Assembly: GCA_947450695.1 (NCBI GenBank)
Contig: CANFWV010000005.1
Coordinates: 1-64,000 of the forward strand
DNA length: 64,000 nt
DNA from: Comamonadaceae bacterium
GTDB lineage: Bacteria; Pseudomonadota; Gammaproteobacteria; Burkholderiales; Burkholderiaceae_C
Reading direction: 5' to 3'
Part shown: positions 1-12,711 of the stretch, one piece after another
Position numbering within the stretch: the stretch's first letter is position 1
How the letters are laid out: the number at the start of each line of letters is the position of its first letter
Program-made: the position numbers and the translations under genes
Notes under the pieces: generated by a model
What the model saw: only the letters and a program-made list of their open reading frames with translations
Database searches by the model: none
Told to the model about the DNA's origin: nothing

Positions 1-1412
<1,412 letters not shown>

Positions 1413-1415
1413 GGA

Positions 1416-1503
1416 CTCACCTTGGGACAAAGGTGAGCGTGGTTGCGGGAATCTGCTCCCAAGCCTGACGAAACCTGGGTTTCGCTGCAACGCTCCTTGA
1501 GAA
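1416..1503 (-). ncRNA. S-adenosylhomocysteine (SAH) riboswitch in the leader of the metH C-terminal gene
   Basis: Minus-strand CTCAAGGAGCGTTGCAGCGAAACCCAGGTTTCGTCAGGCTTGGGAGCAGATTCCCGCAACCACGCTCACCTT matches the SAH aptamer pattern (GAGCGyUGC..., GnCAGGCU, ...GCUCAC). GAGCG/CGCTC and TTG/CAA pair, and the CTCACCTT segment can alternatively pair with the RBS AAGGTGAG. Confidence 0.85.
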
Positions 1504-1529
1504 GGCCGTTATTTTAACCGGTCTACGCG

Positions 1530-1808
1530 TCAGGGATCACGCAGCAGCAGCAGCATCTGTTCGACCGCATAACCACAATCCCGCGGCCCGCGCAGGCAGT
1601 GCTGGGCAATCGGCTCGACACTGACGGTTTGGACCGCCATACCGGGGCGCTGGACACTCAATTGCCCTGGTGCGGTGACTGTCACGACGTAATCTGGGTA
1701 TTGACCAACGATTTTTCCGGACAGCAAAACATCCCAGGAGGGCGGCTTTTGGCCGCAAGCTACCAGCACGGCGGCTGCCGCTAGCAGCAGGCATCGCCAG
1801 TGCGTCAA
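1530..1808 (-). CDS. Small predicted lipoprotein, TTG start overlapping the metH N-part stop
   Basis: 92 aa with signal peptide and lipobox LVAC; TTGA overlap with upstream metH stop. Confidence 0.6.
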   Translation of the reverse strand: MTHWRCLLLAAAAVLVACGQKPPSWDVLLSGKIVGQYPDYVVTVTAPGQLSVQRPGMAVQTVSVEPIAQHCLRGPRDCGYAVEQMLLLLRDP

Positions 1809-2851
1809 GCCGCCTCTTTATAGAACCCGCCAGATGTCAAACCGCGCGGGCCGAAAGGCGCCACCGCCTGGTGAATCGCGCCAATATGCTCGGGTGTGGT
1901 GCCACAGCAGCCGCCGACGATGTTGACCAAGCCTTCGTCCGCAAACTCACGCAGCAGACGGCTGGTGACGTCGGGAGTTTCGTCAAAGCCAGTGTCGCTC
2001 ATGGGGTTGGGCAGGCCGGCGTTCGGGTAGCAGCTGATATAAGTGTCGCCAGCGACCCTGGCCAACTCCTGAATGTAGGGCCGCATGAGCGTGGCGCCCA
2101 ACGCGCAGTTCAAGCCGATGGCCAGCGGCTGGGCATGGCGAACGCTGTGCCAGAAAGCCGTCACTGTCTGGCCGCTCAAGATGCGGCCCGACGCATCGGT
2201 CACGGTGCCGCTGATGATCAGAGGCAAGCGCTCGCCGGAGTTGTCAAAGTACTCGTCGATGGCAAACAACGCGGCCTTGGCGTTGAGCGTGTCAAAAATG
2301 GTTTCGACCAGCAACACGTCGCTGCCGCCTTTGACCAGCGCTTCAGTCTGCTCGTAATAGGCTTTGCGCAGTTCTTCAAAGCTGGTGTTGCGGGCGCCGG
2401 GATCATTCACATCGGGGCTGATGCTGGCTGTTTTGGGCGTCGGGCCGAGGGCGCCGACGACGAAACGCGGTTTATCGGGGGTTGAATATTTGTCACAGGC
2501 AGCACGGGCAATTCGCGCCGATTCGTAGTTCATCTCAATCGCCAACTCCGCCATGTCGTAGTCAGCTTGGGCCACGGTGGTGGCGCCAAAGGTATTGGTC
2601 TCGATCATGTCGGCACCCGCCGCAAGATAGCCTTCGTGGATGTCCTGAATCACATCCGGACGGGTCAGACTCAAGAGCTCGTTGTTGCCTTTGACGTCTT
2701 TGTGAAAGTCTTTGAACCGCTCGCCACGGTATTGCGCTTCATTGAGTTTGAAGCGCTGGATCATGGTGCCCATCGCGCCGTCCAAGATGGCGATGCGTTT
2801 TTCAAGAAGGGCGGGCAGCGCTTGGCCGCGGGTGTAATTAAAGGCTTTCAT
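1805..2851 (-). CDS. metH: Methionine synthase N-terminal part (homocysteine S-methyltransferase domain)
   Basis: [36 protein letters not shown]...[12 protein letters not shown]; the ORF track N-terminus (to 3136) is an upstream over-extension. Confidence 0.93.
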   Translation of the reverse strand: MKAFNYTRGQALPALLEKRIAILDGAMGTMIQRFKLNEAQYRGERFKDFHKDVKGNNELLSLTRPDVIQDIHEGYLAAGADMIETNTFGATTVAQADYDMAELAIEMNYESARIARAACDKYSTPDKPRFVVGALGPTPKTASISPDVNDPGARNTSFEELRKAYYEQTEALVKGGSDVLLVETIFDTLNAKAALFAIDEYFDNSGERLPLIISGTVTDASGRILSGQTVTAFWHSVRHAQPLAIGLNCALGATLMRPYIQELARVAGDTYISCYPNAGLPNPMSDTGFDETPDVTSRLLREFADEGLVNIVGGCCGTTPEHIGAIHQAVAPFGPRGLTSGGFYKEAA

Positions 2852-2933
2852 GGCCGCTATTGTAGAAAGGCTGCTAAAAAAAAATAGCCGGCTGGGTCTT
2901 TCCCCGACAATAGGGAGATTGCCTGATCTGACT

Positions 2934-3326
2934 ATGAAAAATCTGAAACCCCTCGACGCTTGGACACACCTGCAGCAGGAACCCGACACGCTGTTCATCG
3001 ACGTGCGCATGGAAATTGAATACATGTATGTCGGCCGCCCGCCGGGCGTTGTCAACGTGCCCTGGTATGAATACCCGGACCTGACCCCTGACCCCGTCGC
3101 CTTTGCCGAGGCCGTCACGCGCGAGGCGCGCGACAAGCATCAAAGCGTGTTGCTGATTTGCCGATCTGGCCAACGCACGCGGGATGCCGGTGCCGCCCTA
3201 GAAGCCGCTGGCTTCGACAACGTGGCGCATGTGCTGAATGGCTTTGAAGGCGAGCTGGACGATCAGTTTCGCCGCTCTACTTTGTCGGGCTGGCGCTTTG
3301 CCGGCTTGCCATGGGAACAGATGTAG
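2934..3326 (+). CDS. Rhodanese-like domain sulfurtransferase
   Basis: [30 protein letters not shown]...[22 protein letters not shown]; active-site CRSGQRT loop. Confidence 0.85.
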   Translation: MKNLKPLDAWTHLQQEPDTLFIDVRMEIEYMYVGRPPGVVNVPWYEYPDLTPDPVAFAEAVTREARDKHQSVLLICRSGQRTRDAGAALEAAGFDNVAHVLNGFEGELDDQFRRSTLSGWRFAGLPWEQM

Positions 3327-3350
3327 CGTCCCCTGAACACTGGATATTTT

Positions 3351-5231
3351 TTGCCTTCTAACGCACTTTCTAACGACCCTTCGCCCCTGAACATCCTGAG
3401 CGACGTGTTTGGCTACAGTAGCTTTCGCGGCCCGCAAGAAGACATCGTCAACCATGTGGTGCATGGTGGTGACGCACTGGTTTTGATGCCCACAGGCGGC
3501 GGTAAATCTCTCTGCTATCAAATCCCGGCCATCGCCCGGCAACAAGCCGGCCACGGCGTGACGATCGTCATCTCGCCGCTGATTGCATTGATGCACGACC
3601 AGGTCGGAGCGCTGCACGAGGCGGGCGTGTCGGCGGCTTTTCTCAATTCGACCCAGACGCAAGAAGAAAGCAGTGCGCTCGAAAAGCAGCTGCTGCGCAA
3701 CGAACTCACGCTGCTATACGCGGCACCCGAACGCATCAACACGCCACGCATGAAGGGTCTGCTGGGCTCGCTACATGAGCGCGGTCTGCTCAGCCTGTTT
3801 GCGATTGATGAAGCGCATTGCGTGAGCCAGTGGGGCCATGACTTTCGGCCTGAGTACCGCTCGCTGAGCTTGCTGCACGAAACCTTTCCCGACGTGCCGC
3901 GGGTGGCGCTCACTGCCACCGCTGACGCGCTGACACGGCAAGACATGATTGAGCGCTTGAAGCTCGAAGACGCCCGCGAATTTGTCAGCAGTTTTGACCG
4001 GCCCAACATCCGCTACACGATTGTTGAAAAAACCGACCCAACACGGCAACTGCTGCGCTTCATTGAAACCGAACACGCTGGCGAGTCCGGCATCGTCTAT
4101 TGCCAGTCGCGCAAACGGGTCGAAGAAATTGCCGACATGCTGCAAGACGCCGGCCTCAAAGCCATGGCTTATCACGCCGGGCTGGATGCATCAGTGCGCC
4201 AGCAACGGCAAGACCGCTTCCTGCGAGAAGACGCCATGGTCATGGTCGCCACCATCGCCTTTGGTATGGGTATCGACAAGCCAGATGTGCGCTTTGTCGC
4301 GCATCTCGACATGCCGAAAAACATCGAAGGCTATTACCAGGAAACCGGCCGCGCCGGTCGTGATGGTTTGCCGGCTAACGCCTGGATGGCCTACGGCCTG
4401 CAAGACGTGGTAAACCAACGCCGGATGATCGACACCAGCGAAGTCGCCAGCGAAGAGTTCAAACAAGTCATGCGCGGCAAACTCGACGCGCTGCTGACAC
4501 TAGCCGAAGACACGCGCTGCCGCCGAGTCAGTTTGCTGAGCTACTTTGGTGAAGACAGCCTGCCTTGTGGCAATTGCGACAACTGCCTGAACCCACCCGC
4601 AGTATGGGACGCCACGATTGCCGCACGCAAGATGCTGAGCTGCATTTATCGCGTGCAGCAAGCCAGCGGCATCAGCTTTGGGGCCGGTCACATCATGGAC
4701 ATCTTGCGCGGCAAAGTCACCGACAAAGTGACCCAGTACGCGCACGACAAACTCAGCACTTTCGGCATTGGAGCTGAGCTGGCCGAGACGCAGTGGCGCG
4801 GCGTGCTGCGCCAGCTGATTGCCAAAAACATGGTGCGCGTCGACAGCGAAGCCTTCAGCACCTTGCAGTTGCTGCCCGACGCCCGCGCGGTGCTGCGCGG
4901 CGAAGTGACGGTGATGCTGCGCGAGCAAGCGCTGGGCGGCAGCGCCGATCGCAAGAGGCGCAGTGTCAAAACTTCCGTCAAAGGGATGGCCGAAGCCAGC
5001 CTCAACGCCGGGGCGATTGAGCGCTTGGGCAAGCTCAAAGCTTGGCGCGCCGAAGTGGCCCGCGAACACAACCTGCCGGCGTTTGTGATCTTTCATGACG
5101 CCACGCTGCGGGCCTTGGCTGAGCAAGACCCGCAAAGCTTGAGCGACCTGGAAGGCATCAGCGGCATGGGCGCGAAAAAGTTGCAAGCTTACGGCTCGGA
5201 AGTGCTGCGCGTGTGCGCGGCCGCTGGGTGA
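3351..5231 (+). CDS. recQ: ATP-dependent DNA helicase RecQ
   Basis: [34 protein letters not shown] and HRDC regions. Confidence 0.95.
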   Translation: MPSNALSNDPSPLNILSDVFGYSSFRGPQEDIVNHVVHGGDALVLMPTGGGKSLCYQIPAIARQQAGHGVTIVISPLIALMHDQVGALHEAGVSAAFLNSTQTQEESSALEKQLLRNELTLLYAAPERINTPRMKGLLGSLHERGLLSLFAIDEAHCVSQWGHDFRPEYRSLSLLHETFPDVPRVALTATADALTRQDMIERLKLEDAREFVSSFDRPNIRYTIVEKTDPTRQLLRFIETEHAGESGIVYCQSRKRVEEIADMLQDAGLKAMAYHAGLDASVRQQRQDRFLREDAMVMVATIAFGMGIDKPDVRFVAHLDMPKNIEGYYQETGRAGRDGLPANAWMAYGLQDVVNQRRMIDTSEVASEEFKQVMRGKLDALLTLAEDTRCRRVSLLSYFGEDSLPCGNCDNCLNPPAVWDATIAARKMLSCIYRVQQASGISFGAGHIMDILRGKVTDKVTQYAHDKLSTFGIGAELAETQWRGVLRQLIAKNMVRVDSEAFSTLQLLPDARAVLRGEVTVMLREQALGGSADRKRRSVKTSVKGMAEASLNAGAIERLGKLKAWRAEVAREHNLPAFVIFHDATLRALAEQDPQSLSDLEGISGMGAKKLQAYGSEVLRVCAAAG

Positions 5232-5343
5232 CAACCACGTTGAATAGCCCGTCGAATGGCGGGTTACCCGCTTGACCCTTAAGCTTGCGCTAGGATTTAC
5301 CGCCCCGTACTGTTGAGAATGCATTAGCTGCGTTTTTCGTTTC

Positions 5344-6393
5344 ATGGAGATTGACTTGCCCACTTTTGTCACCAAAAATATGCTGGGAGCCCTGCTCGCC
5401 GGACTCTGCATGACCGCCTCGCTCCCCGCTTTCGCTGGCAAAACGCTGGACGCTATCAAGTCGCGAGGGCAAGTGATTTGCGGCGTCAACACCGGCGTGG
5501 CCGGGTTCTCGGCGGCCGACTCCAGTGGCAACTGGTCGGGACTGGATATTGACATTTGCAAAGCCGTGGCCGCTGCCACGCTGGGCGATGCTAAAAAAGT
5601 GAAGTTCGTGCCGCTGAACGCGCAGCAGCGCTTCACGGCGCTGCAATCTGGCGAAGTCGATGTGCTGTCGCGCAACACCACCTTCAGCCTGTCACGTGAC
5701 GCCTCACTCGGTCTGCACCAAACCGTTGTGACGTATTACGACGGTCAGGGTTTCATGGTGCCGGCCAAGTTCAACATCAAAAGCGCCAAGCAGCTGAAGG
5801 GCCAAACCGTTTGCGTGCAGTCCGGCACCACCACGGAGAAGAACCTGAGCGATTACTCACGGACCCACAAGCTGGCCATCAAGCCCGTGGTGTTTGAGAA
5901 GTTCGAAGCCGCCAACGCCGCCTATTTCGCGGGTCGCTGCATTGCTTACACCACCGACGCATCAGGTCTGGCATCGATTCGCAACAAGGAAGCCAGAACA
6001 CCTGCAGAGCACGTGATCTTGCCTGATCTGATCTCTAAAGAACCGCTCGGCCCGCTGGTGCGGCGCGGTGACGACGAATGGTTTGCCATCGTCAAATGGG
6101 TGATTTACGGCCTGATCGAAGCCGAAGAATATGGCATGACCCAAGCCAACGTCGACCAGCTGAAAACCAGCACCAGCGACCCGGTGATCCAGCGCATTCT
6201 AGGCACCACCGAAGACACCGGCCGACTGCTCGGCTTGGACAAAGAGTGGATGCTGCGCGCCCTCAAAGCCACTGGCAATTACGGCGAAATTTTCGAGCGC
6301 AATGTCGGTCCCAAATCGCCCCTCGGTTTGCCGCGCGGCGTCAACAACCAGTGGAACAAAGGCGGTCTGATGTACGCCTACCCGCTGCGCTGA
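5344..6393 (+). CDS. aapJ: Amino-acid ABC transporter substrate-binding protein (AapJ-like)
   Basis: Signal peptide then KTLDAIKSRGQVICGVNTGVAGFSAADSSGNWSGLDIDICKAVAAATLGD; followed by two permeases and an ATPase. Confidence 0.85.
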   Translation: MEIDLPTFVTKNMLGALLAGLCMTASLPAFAGKTLDAIKSRGQVICGVNTGVAGFSAADSSGNWSGLDIDICKAVAAATLGDAKKVKFVPLNAQQRFTALQSGEVDVLSRNTTFSLSRDASLGLHQTVVTYYDGQGFMVPAKFNIKSAKQLKGQTVCVQSGTTTEKNLSDYSRTHKLAIKPVVFEKFEAANAAYFAGRCIAYTTDASGLASIRNKEARTPAEHVILPDLISKEPLGPLVRRGDDEWFAIVKWVIYGLIEAEEYGMTQANVDQLKTSTSDPVIQRILGTTEDTGRLLGLDKEWMLRALKATGNYGEIFERNVGPKSPLGLPRGVNNQWNKGGLMYAYPLR

Positions 6394-6399
6394 AGCGGC

Positions 6400-7590
6400 A
6401 TGACGCCCACAACTCAAGCCACGTTGGCTGTTGCGCCCAAGAAAAAATGGTCTTGGCGCAGTCGGATTTTTCGCGGCTTGGTCTACCAAGCACTGATGCT
6501 GCTCTTGATTGCCTTGGCGCTTTGGTACTTAGGTCATAACACGCTGATCAACATGCGCGAGCGTGGCATTCAGAGCGGCTTTGATTTTTTGACGCAGACC
6601 GCCGGTTTTGAGATTGGCGAAAGTCTGTTTCCGTTTGACGCCAGCCAACCCTACTGGCGCGCTTTTTTGATCGGCCTGAGCAACACCTTGCGTGTGGCAC
6701 TGATCGGCATTGTCTTGGCCACGCTGATCGGCACCTTGGTGGGCGTGGGCCGTTTTTCACGCAATGTGTTGGTGCGGGGTTTGTGTTCGGTTTATGTCGA
6801 AATTTTTCGGAACATTCCAATCTTGCTGCAATTGCTCATGTGGTATCTGCTTTTCACGGAAGTGTTGCCTGCCGCCTCGGAAGCTTGGCAACTGGGCTCG
6901 GTGTTCCTGAGCAAAGGCGGCATTAATTTTCCGATTCCCATTTGGTCTGGCGGACATGTCTGGGCTGCGTTGGGTTTGCTGGCTGGTGCCGTGTTGGCGT
7001 GGCTGTACCACCGCCGGGCCGTCGCCCATTTTGAGGCAACCGGACAGTTGCGCAGCACGGTCTGGCTGCCGCTTGGCTTGGTACTTTTGGGTTGCATGAT
7101 GGGCTGGCTGGCCGGTGGTGCACCGACCGCCATGAACGCACCCTCGCGCGGTCTGTTTGCGATTGAAAACGGTGGCGCGCTGACGCCTGAGTTCATCGCC
7201 GTATTGCTCGGCCTGACAGCCTACACCGCGGCCTTTATCGCGGAAGTGGTGCGCGCCGGTATTCAGTCGGTCGCTCTTGGGCAAAGCGAAGCAGCAGCTG
7301 CTTTGGGCTTGAGTCGTCGGCAAGAAATGCGGCTGGTGATGTTGCCGCAGGCGCTGCGCGTCATCGTTCCGCCACTGACCAACCAATACCTGAATCTGAC
7401 CAAAAACTCCTCCCTGGCGGTCGCCATTGGTTACCCCGATGTGGTCTCCATCTCCAACACCGCGCTGAATCAAACCGGCAGGGCTGTCGAGTGCATCAGC
7501 ATCGTGATGGTGATTTACCTTGGCACTTCGCTGCTGACATCGTGGTGGATGAGCCGCTACAACGCCCGAGCGGCCATCAAGGAGCGTTGA
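6400..7590 (+). CDS. aapQ: Amino-acid ABC transporter permease (AapQ-like)
   Basis: FRNIPILLQLLMWY, EVVRAGIQSVALGQSEAAAALGLS, ALRVIVPPLTNQYLNLTKNSSLAVAIGYPD. Confidence 0.85.
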   Translation: MTPTTQATLAVAPKKKWSWRSRIFRGLVYQALMLLLIALALWYLGHNTLINMRERGIQSGFDFLTQTAGFEIGESLFPFDASQPYWRAFLIGLSNTLRVALIGIVLATLIGTLVGVGRFSRNVLVRGLCSVYVEIFRNIPILLQLLMWYLLFTEVLPAASEAWQLGSVFLSKGGINFPIPIWSGGHVWAALGLLAGAVLAWLYHRRAVAHFEATGQLRSTVWLPLGLVLLGCMMGWLAGGAPTAMNAPSRGLFAIENGGALTPEFIAVLLGLTAYTAAFIAEVVRAGIQSVALGQSEAAAALGLSRRQEMRLVMLPQALRVIVPPLTNQYLNLTKNSSLAVAIGYPDVVSISNTALNQTGRAVECISIVMVIYLGTSLLTSWWMSRYNARAAIKER

Positions 7591-7610
7591 GTGACTTCTG
7601 CCGTTGATTT

Positions 7611-8714
7611 ATGACCGCTCAAACTTTCCACGCAATTCCTGCGCGTCCTGCACCCGTTCGCCACGGCGGACTGCAGGGTTGGCTCAAGAGCAACCTGTTT
7701 GCTGACTTTCGCACGACTCTGGGCACGCTGTTGCTGGGTGGCTTGTTGCTGTGGTACTTGCCGCAGTTCATCCAATGGGCCTTGTTGTCGGCCACGTGGC
7801 GACCCGACGTAGAGGCTTGCCGGGCGGCGACAGTGGGGGCCTGCTGGGGCGTGGTGGCCGAAAAATACCGGTTCATCATCTTCGGTCGCTATCCGTTCGA
7901 CGAGCAATGGCGGCCGCTGCTAGCCACCGTCTTGATGCTCAGCGTGTTGGTCGCCAGCTGTGTGCGTTTTTTCTGGAAGCCTTGGCTGACCTTGCTGTGG
8001 TTGGCTGTGCTGGCAGTGTTTTTTGTGCTGATGTACGGCGACAGCTTTGGGCTGACGCGGGTTGAAACCGACCGCTGGGGTGGCTTTCCTCTGACGCTGT
8101 TGCTGGCCTCGCTGTCGATTGCCATGGCTTTTCCCTTGGCCCTTTTAGTGGCCCTCGGTCGACGCTCTGACTTACCGGCGATACGCAGCGCTTGCACGAT
8201 TTATATTGAGCTGGTGCGTGGCGTGCCGCTGATTTCAGTGCTGTTCATGGCCTCGTTCTTGTTCCCACTGTTCATGCCGCAGGGCAGCCGCATCGACGTG
8301 CTGATCCGCGTGCTGATCGGCATCACGCTGTTTGCCGCCGCCTACATGGCCGAGGTGATTCGCGGCGGGCTGCAGGCGATTCCAAAAGGTCAGGTCGAAG
8401 CGGCCGCCACACTCGGGCTGACTTACTGGCAGACGCAACGCAAAATCGTGCTGCCGCAAGCGCTTGCCATCGTCGTGCCGGGCATCATGAACAACTTCAT
8501 TGGCATCTTCAAGGACACTTCTTTGGTGACCATCGTCAGTTTGTATGAGCTCACCGGCGCGCTGGGGTTGGCCCTCAACTCCGACGCCGACTGGCGCGCC
8601 TTCAAGGTCGAGGGCTATCTCTTCATCGCCCTGATCTATTTCACTTTTTGCTTTGCCATGTCGCGTTACAGCCTGTGGGTGGAAAAGCAAGTTAACCAAG
8701 GCCATGCGCGATGA
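7611..8714 (+). CDS. aapM: Amino-acid ABC transporter permease (AapM-like)
   Basis: [48 protein letters not shown]. Confidence 0.85.
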   Translation: MTAQTFHAIPARPAPVRHGGLQGWLKSNLFADFRTTLGTLLLGGLLLWYLPQFIQWALLSATWRPDVEACRAATVGACWGVVAEKYRFIIFGRYPFDEQWRPLLATVLMLSVLVASCVRFFWKPWLTLLWLAVLAVFFVLMYGDSFGLTRVETDRWGGFPLTLLLASLSIAMAFPLALLVALGRRSDLPAIRSACTIYIELVRGVPLISVLFMASFLFPLFMPQGSRIDVLIRVLIGITLFAAAYMAEVIRGGLQAIPKGQVEAAATLGLTYWQTQRKIVLPQALAIVVPGIMNNFIGIFKDTSLVTIVSLYELTGALGLALNSDADWRAFKVEGYLFIALIYFTFCFAMSRYSLWVEKQVNQGHAR

Positions 8715-9454
8715 GCGATCCCATCATCACCTTCGACAAAGTCAACAAGTGGTACGGCAACGATTTCCATGTGCTGCGCGACATTGACCTGCAAGTCCGT
8801 CAGGGCGAGCGCATCGTGATTTGCGGGCCTTCTGGGTCCGGCAAGTCAACGCTGATTCGCTGCATCAACCGGCTTGAAGAACACCAGCAGGGTCGCCTCA
8901 TCGTCGCTGGTATTGAGTTGTCGGATGACGTCAAGGCTATCGATGCCGTGCGCCAACAAGTCGGCATGGTGTTTCAGCAGTTCAATTTGTTCCCTCATTT
9001 GACGGTATTGGAGAACCTGACGCTGTCGCCGATCTGGGTTGGGAAGATACCGAAGAAAGAAGCCGAAGAAAAGGCCATGCAGCAACTCGAACGCGTGCAG
9101 ATTGCCGAGCAAGCGCATAAGTTTCCGTTGCAGCTGTCGGGCGGCCAGCAGCAACGCGTCGCGATTGCCCGCGCACTCTGTCTGAAGCCCAAAATCATGT
9201 TGTTCGACGAACCGACGTCAGCACTGGACCCAGAGATGATCAAGGAAGTGCTGGATGTGATTGTGGAGTTGGCCGACCAAGGTATCACCCTGCTCTGCGT
9301 GACCCATGAAATGGGCTTTGCCAAAGCCGTTGCTGACCGCGTGATCTTCATGGACCAAGGCCAGATCGTTGAGCAAAACACGCCCGATAAATTTTTCAAC
9401 CACCCGCAAACAGACCGGGCGCAAGACTTTTTATCGAAAATTTTGGGGCATTGA
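8711..9454 (+). CDS. aapP: Amino-acid ABC transporter ATP-binding protein (AapP-like)
   Basis: [44 protein letters not shown]; overlaps the preceding gene by 4 nt. Confidence 0.9.
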   Translation: MSDPIITFDKVNKWYGNDFHVLRDIDLQVRQGERIVICGPSGSGKSTLIRCINRLEEHQQGRLIVAGIELSDDVKAIDAVRQQVGMVFQQFNLFPHLTVLENLTLSPIWVGKIPKKEAEEKAMQQLERVQIAEQAHKFPLQLSGGQQQRVAIARALCLKPKIMLFDEPTSALDPEMIKEVLDVIVELADQGITLLCVTHEMGFAKAVADRVIFMDQGQIVEQNTPDKFFNHPQTDRAQDFLSKILGH

Positions 9455-9571
9455 TTCCGCCTGCTGGTGCCGAGTCTGTACCTGGAGCGCGTCACTTTTG
9501 ACCTCGCTTGCGAAGCCTCTTCTTCAAAAATGTAAAATCTGATCAGTTTAAAAAAGTCCCTAGGAGCCCCT

Positions 9572-9739
9572 ATGTCCAAGTCAGCTGATCATTCCGCCCA
9601 CGATGCACACGCCCATGATGCGCCTGCCGCTGAGGAGGATCCCGTCGAGTCCATCATCTCAATCATCCCCATCGTTGTGCCATTGGCCGGTGCAGTCCTG
9701 ATGTTTTTGCTAGCCTTCATCGCGGTCACGATGGCCTGA
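9572..9739 (+). CDS. Small His/Ala/Asp-rich N-terminus plus single-TM protein (55 aa), below ORF-track cutoff
   Basis: MSKSADHSAHDAHAHDAPAAEEDPVESIISIIPIVVPLAGAVLMFLLAFIAVTMA*; TAGGAG Shine-Dalgarno about 7 nt upstream; terminator at 9792-9820 follows. Confidence 0.6.
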   Translation: MSKSADHSAHDAHAHDAPAAEEDPVESIISIIPIVVPLAGAVLMFLLAFIAVTMA

Positions 9740-9791
9740 ACGGCCTCGGCCATTGATCGGTCGGGGTTCATCTCACCGACCCGCCTCATCT

Positions 9792-9820
9792 AAAAGGTCA
9801 GCCTGAGTGCTGGCCTTTTT
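9792..9820 (+). terminator. Rho-independent terminator
   Basis: AAAAGGTCAGC-ctgagt-GCTGGCCTTTTT stem-loop with T tract. Confidence 0.8.
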
Positions 9821-10079
9821 CACGCCCAAACGAACCAAGTTTTCGCATAACTTTATGCATGTTTTGCATATCTTTCGGCCGTAACCGCTATGTAACCGGT
9901 GTCAGAAGTTCTTAGAATGGCCCTTCGCAGCGGCTCAGAGCATTGTTCAAGAATCATTTTTCAAGGTCCGGCTGCGCTGGCTTTTATGCGTTATTTCGCG
10001 AGTCATTGCATCACCCGGGTACGCACCGGTCGCTTGCGGGGTCTGTCGAAATCACGTTTTTTAACTTTGGAGCTTTTCG

Positions 10080-11948
10080 ATGAACCACCCCGCGATGCAA
10101 GGGCTTGCCCTGAATCCTCCCGCTTTTGTCAAGAACGCAAAATTGATCGCTTGGGTGGCAGACATGGCCGCCTTGTGCAAGCCTGAGGCTATTTACTGGT
10201 GTGACGGCAGCGATGCAGAATACCAGCGCCTGTGCCAGGGACTGGTCGACGCCGGCACCTTCCAGAAACTCAATCCCGTCACACGCCCAAACAGCTTTTT
10301 GGCACTCAGCGACCCTAGCGACGTGGCCCGCGTGGAAGACCGCACGTTCATCTGCTCGACGCTCAAAGAAGAAGCCGGACCCACCAACAACTGGATCGCT
10401 CCAGCGGAGATGCGTGCCACGCTGCAACCCCTGTTTGACGGCTGCATGAAAGGCCGCACGATGTACGTGGTGCCATTTTCGATGGGCCCGCTGGGCTCAC
10501 CGATTGCGCACATCGGTATCGAACTTTCGGACAGCGCCTATGTGGCTGTGAACATGAAAATCATGACCCGGATGGGTCGTGCGGTGTACGACGTGCTGGG
10601 TGTCGATGGCGAGTTTGTGCCTTGTGTACACACCGTTGGTGCGCCGCTGGCGGCTGGCCAAAAAGATGTGAAATGGCCTTGCAACAAGACCAAGTACATC
10701 GTGCATTACCCGGAAACCCGCGAAATTTGGTCTTACGGTTCAGGCTATGGCGGCAATGCGCTGCTGGGCAAAAAATGTTTTGCCTTGCGCATCGCTTCCA
10801 ACATGGGTCGTGACGAAGGCTGGTTGGCCGAGCACATGCTAATTTTGGGTGTGACCAATCCAAAGGGCCAGAAATACCATGTGGCAGCCGCATTCCCAAG
10901 TGCTTGCGGCAAGACGAACTTTTCGATGCTGGTGCCGCCGGCTGGTTTTGACGGCTGGAAGGTCACCACCATTGGCGATGACATCGCTTGGATCAAGCCT
11001 TCGGCCGACGGCCAGTTGCGCGCCATCAACCCGGAAGCCGGTTACTTTGGCGTAGCCCCTGGGACCAACATGCTGACCAACCCGAACTGCATGCTGAGCG
11101 TTCGCAGCGACACCATCTTCACCAACGTGGCGCTGACCGACGACGGCGATGTCTGGTGGGAAGGCATGGAGCAAGACGCGCCCGGCAAGGCTCTGCCCAA
11201 GCATCTAATAGACTGGCAAGGCAAAGATTGGACGCCAGAAATTGCCAACCAGACCGGCGCCAAAGCGGCACACCCGAACTCACGTTTCACGGTAGCCGCC
11301 ACAAACAACCCGGCGCTCGACAGCGCATGGGACGATCCCAAAGGCGTAGCGATTGATGCTTTCATTTTCGGGGGGCGTCGCTCGACCACCGTGCCGTTAG
11401 TGACCGAAGCCCGCAACTGGGTCGAAGGCGTCTACATGGCTGCCACCATGGGTTCCGAAACCACGGCCGCCATCGTTGGCCAAGTGGGTGTTGTTCGCCG
11501 CGACCCTTTCGCCATGCTGCCGTTCATCGGCTACAACATGAGCGACTACTTCCAGCACTGGTTGAACATCGGCGAACAACTCGCCGCCAAGGGCGCCAAA
11601 CTGCCAAAGATCTACACCACCAACTGGTTTCGCAAAGGCGAGGACGGTAAGTTTGTCTGGCCTGGCTACGGCGAGAACATGCGCGTGTTGAAGTGGATGA
11701 TCGAGCGCGTTGAAGGCTCGGCCAAGGGGCAAGACCACACCACCGGCGTCAGCCCGAGCTACGAAGACCTGACTTGGGACGGCCTGAACTTCAGCGCTGA
11801 GCAGTTCAACTCTGTGACCCGCACAGACAAAGCCGCTTTACTGAAAGAACTTGAGCTGCACACGGAGTTGTTCGCACAATTGGCGCATCATCTTCCGACC
11901 GCCTTGATCAAAACAAAAGCCGCTATTGAGAAGAGACTGGCGGTCTGA
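10080..11948 (+). CDS. pckG: Phosphoenolpyruvate carboxykinase (GTP)
   Basis: [46 protein letters not shown]. Confidence 0.95.
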   Translation: MNHPAMQGLALNPPAFVKNAKLIAWVADMAALCKPEAIYWCDGSDAEYQRLCQGLVDAGTFQKLNPVTRPNSFLALSDPSDVARVEDRTFICSTLKEEAGPTNNWIAPAEMRATLQPLFDGCMKGRTMYVVPFSMGPLGSPIAHIGIELSDSAYVAVNMKIMTRMGRAVYDVLGVDGEFVPCVHTVGAPLAAGQKDVKWPCNKTKYIVHYPETREIWSYGSGYGGNALLGKKCFALRIASNMGRDEGWLAEHMLILGVTNPKGQKYHVAAAFPSACGKTNFSMLVPPAGFDGWKVTTIGDDIAWIKPSADGQLRAINPEAGYFGVAPGTNMLTNPNCMLSVRSDTIFTNVALTDDGDVWWEGMEQDAPGKALPKHLIDWQGKDWTPEIANQTGAKAAHPNSRFTVAATNNPALDSAWDDPKGVAIDAFIFGGRRSTTVPLVTEARNWVEGVYMAATMGSETTAAIVGQVGVVRRDPFAMLPFIGYNMSDYFQHWLNIGEQLAAKGAKLPKIYTTNWFRKGEDGKFVWPGYGENMRVLKWMIERVEGSAKGQDHTTGVSPSYEDLTWDGLNFSAEQFNSVTRTDKAALLKELELHTELFAQLAHHLPTALIKTKAAIEKRLAV

Positions 11949-11966
11949 CCCTGAACGTCGCCCATG

Positions 11967-11994
11967 AAAAAGCCACCTCACGGTGGCTTTTTTA
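11967..11994 (+). terminator. Rho-independent terminator downstream of pckG
   Basis: AAAAAGCCACCtcacGGTGGCTTTTTT. Confidence 0.85.
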
Positions 11995-12028
11995 TTGACT
12001 AAACCCAACGAGGTTGGCTTCTAAGCGA

Positions 12029-12538
12029 TCAGCTGTTTTGGCGCTGGTAAGCCCGCAATTCTGCACCGCCCAGTCGGACGGCACGGGCTGACAAACCAGC
12101 CGGCGTTGAAGTTTCAGCCAACGACTGTTGGCGGGTGATGGCAGCGTGGAGATCAGCCATAACACGGGTGTCGGTCTTGGCGATGACCCACAGACGTTCA
12201 TCAGCGCGGGCTTTGGCTTGGCCACGAGCCCAGCCGTCGAGCCCAGCCTTGGCGCGTGCCACAAGGCTACGTACAGTTCCCGAATACAAAGCCAAACCCG
12301 TGAATGCCAAGGCCCAAAGGGCCATCCACATCACCAGCAAGTGGCCTTCAACAACGCTGTCCATGACTTCGTAAGCCACAACCAGCACGGCAGCGACGAT
12401 GGACGTCAGCAGCAAAGCCGCCACACCACTGATAGATGACCAGCGTTGACGCAACAGCAAAGCGCCTTCAATGGCGGATTCAGCCCGCTGTACGCCGGGA
12501 TGTTCAGTGAGGTATTGGGTGTGGACGAAAGTGGTCAT
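12029..12538 (-). CDS. Conserved membrane protein of unknown function
   Basis: MTTFVHTQYLTEHPGVQRAESAIEGALLLRQRW... with two TM segments. Confidence 0.65.
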   Translation of the reverse strand: MTTFVHTQYLTEHPGVQRAESAIEGALLLRQRWSSISGVAALLLTSIVAAVLVVAYEVMDSVVEGHLLVMWMALWALAFTGLALYSGTVRSLVARAKAGLDGWARGQAKARADERLWVIAKTDTRVMADLHAAITRQQSLAETSTPAGLSARAVRLGGAELRAYQRQNS

Positions 12539-12711
12539 GATGATTCCCTTGATGAGGGCCGTCAACCTTCAGGGGGTCTGCTTGTTCACGACGGCCAAGT
12601 TGAACAAGGGTTTGATCATAGGGTTAATACTGATGCCGCTCCACTTTATCTTTATGATCCCAGTCATTCACAAGGGTTATAGTCATCTCTATTACCGAGG
12701 ACCCTTTTCTC

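Noticed and set aside
1871-2485. 204-aa plus-strand ORF over the metH N-terminal gene
   Set aside because: Antisense of a well-supported methyltransferase domain; no recognisable fold motifs.
4500-5681. 393-aa minus-strand ORF across recQ 3' end and the ABC substrate-binding gene
   Set aside because: Antisense to two strongly supported CDSs; composition typical of a shadow frame.
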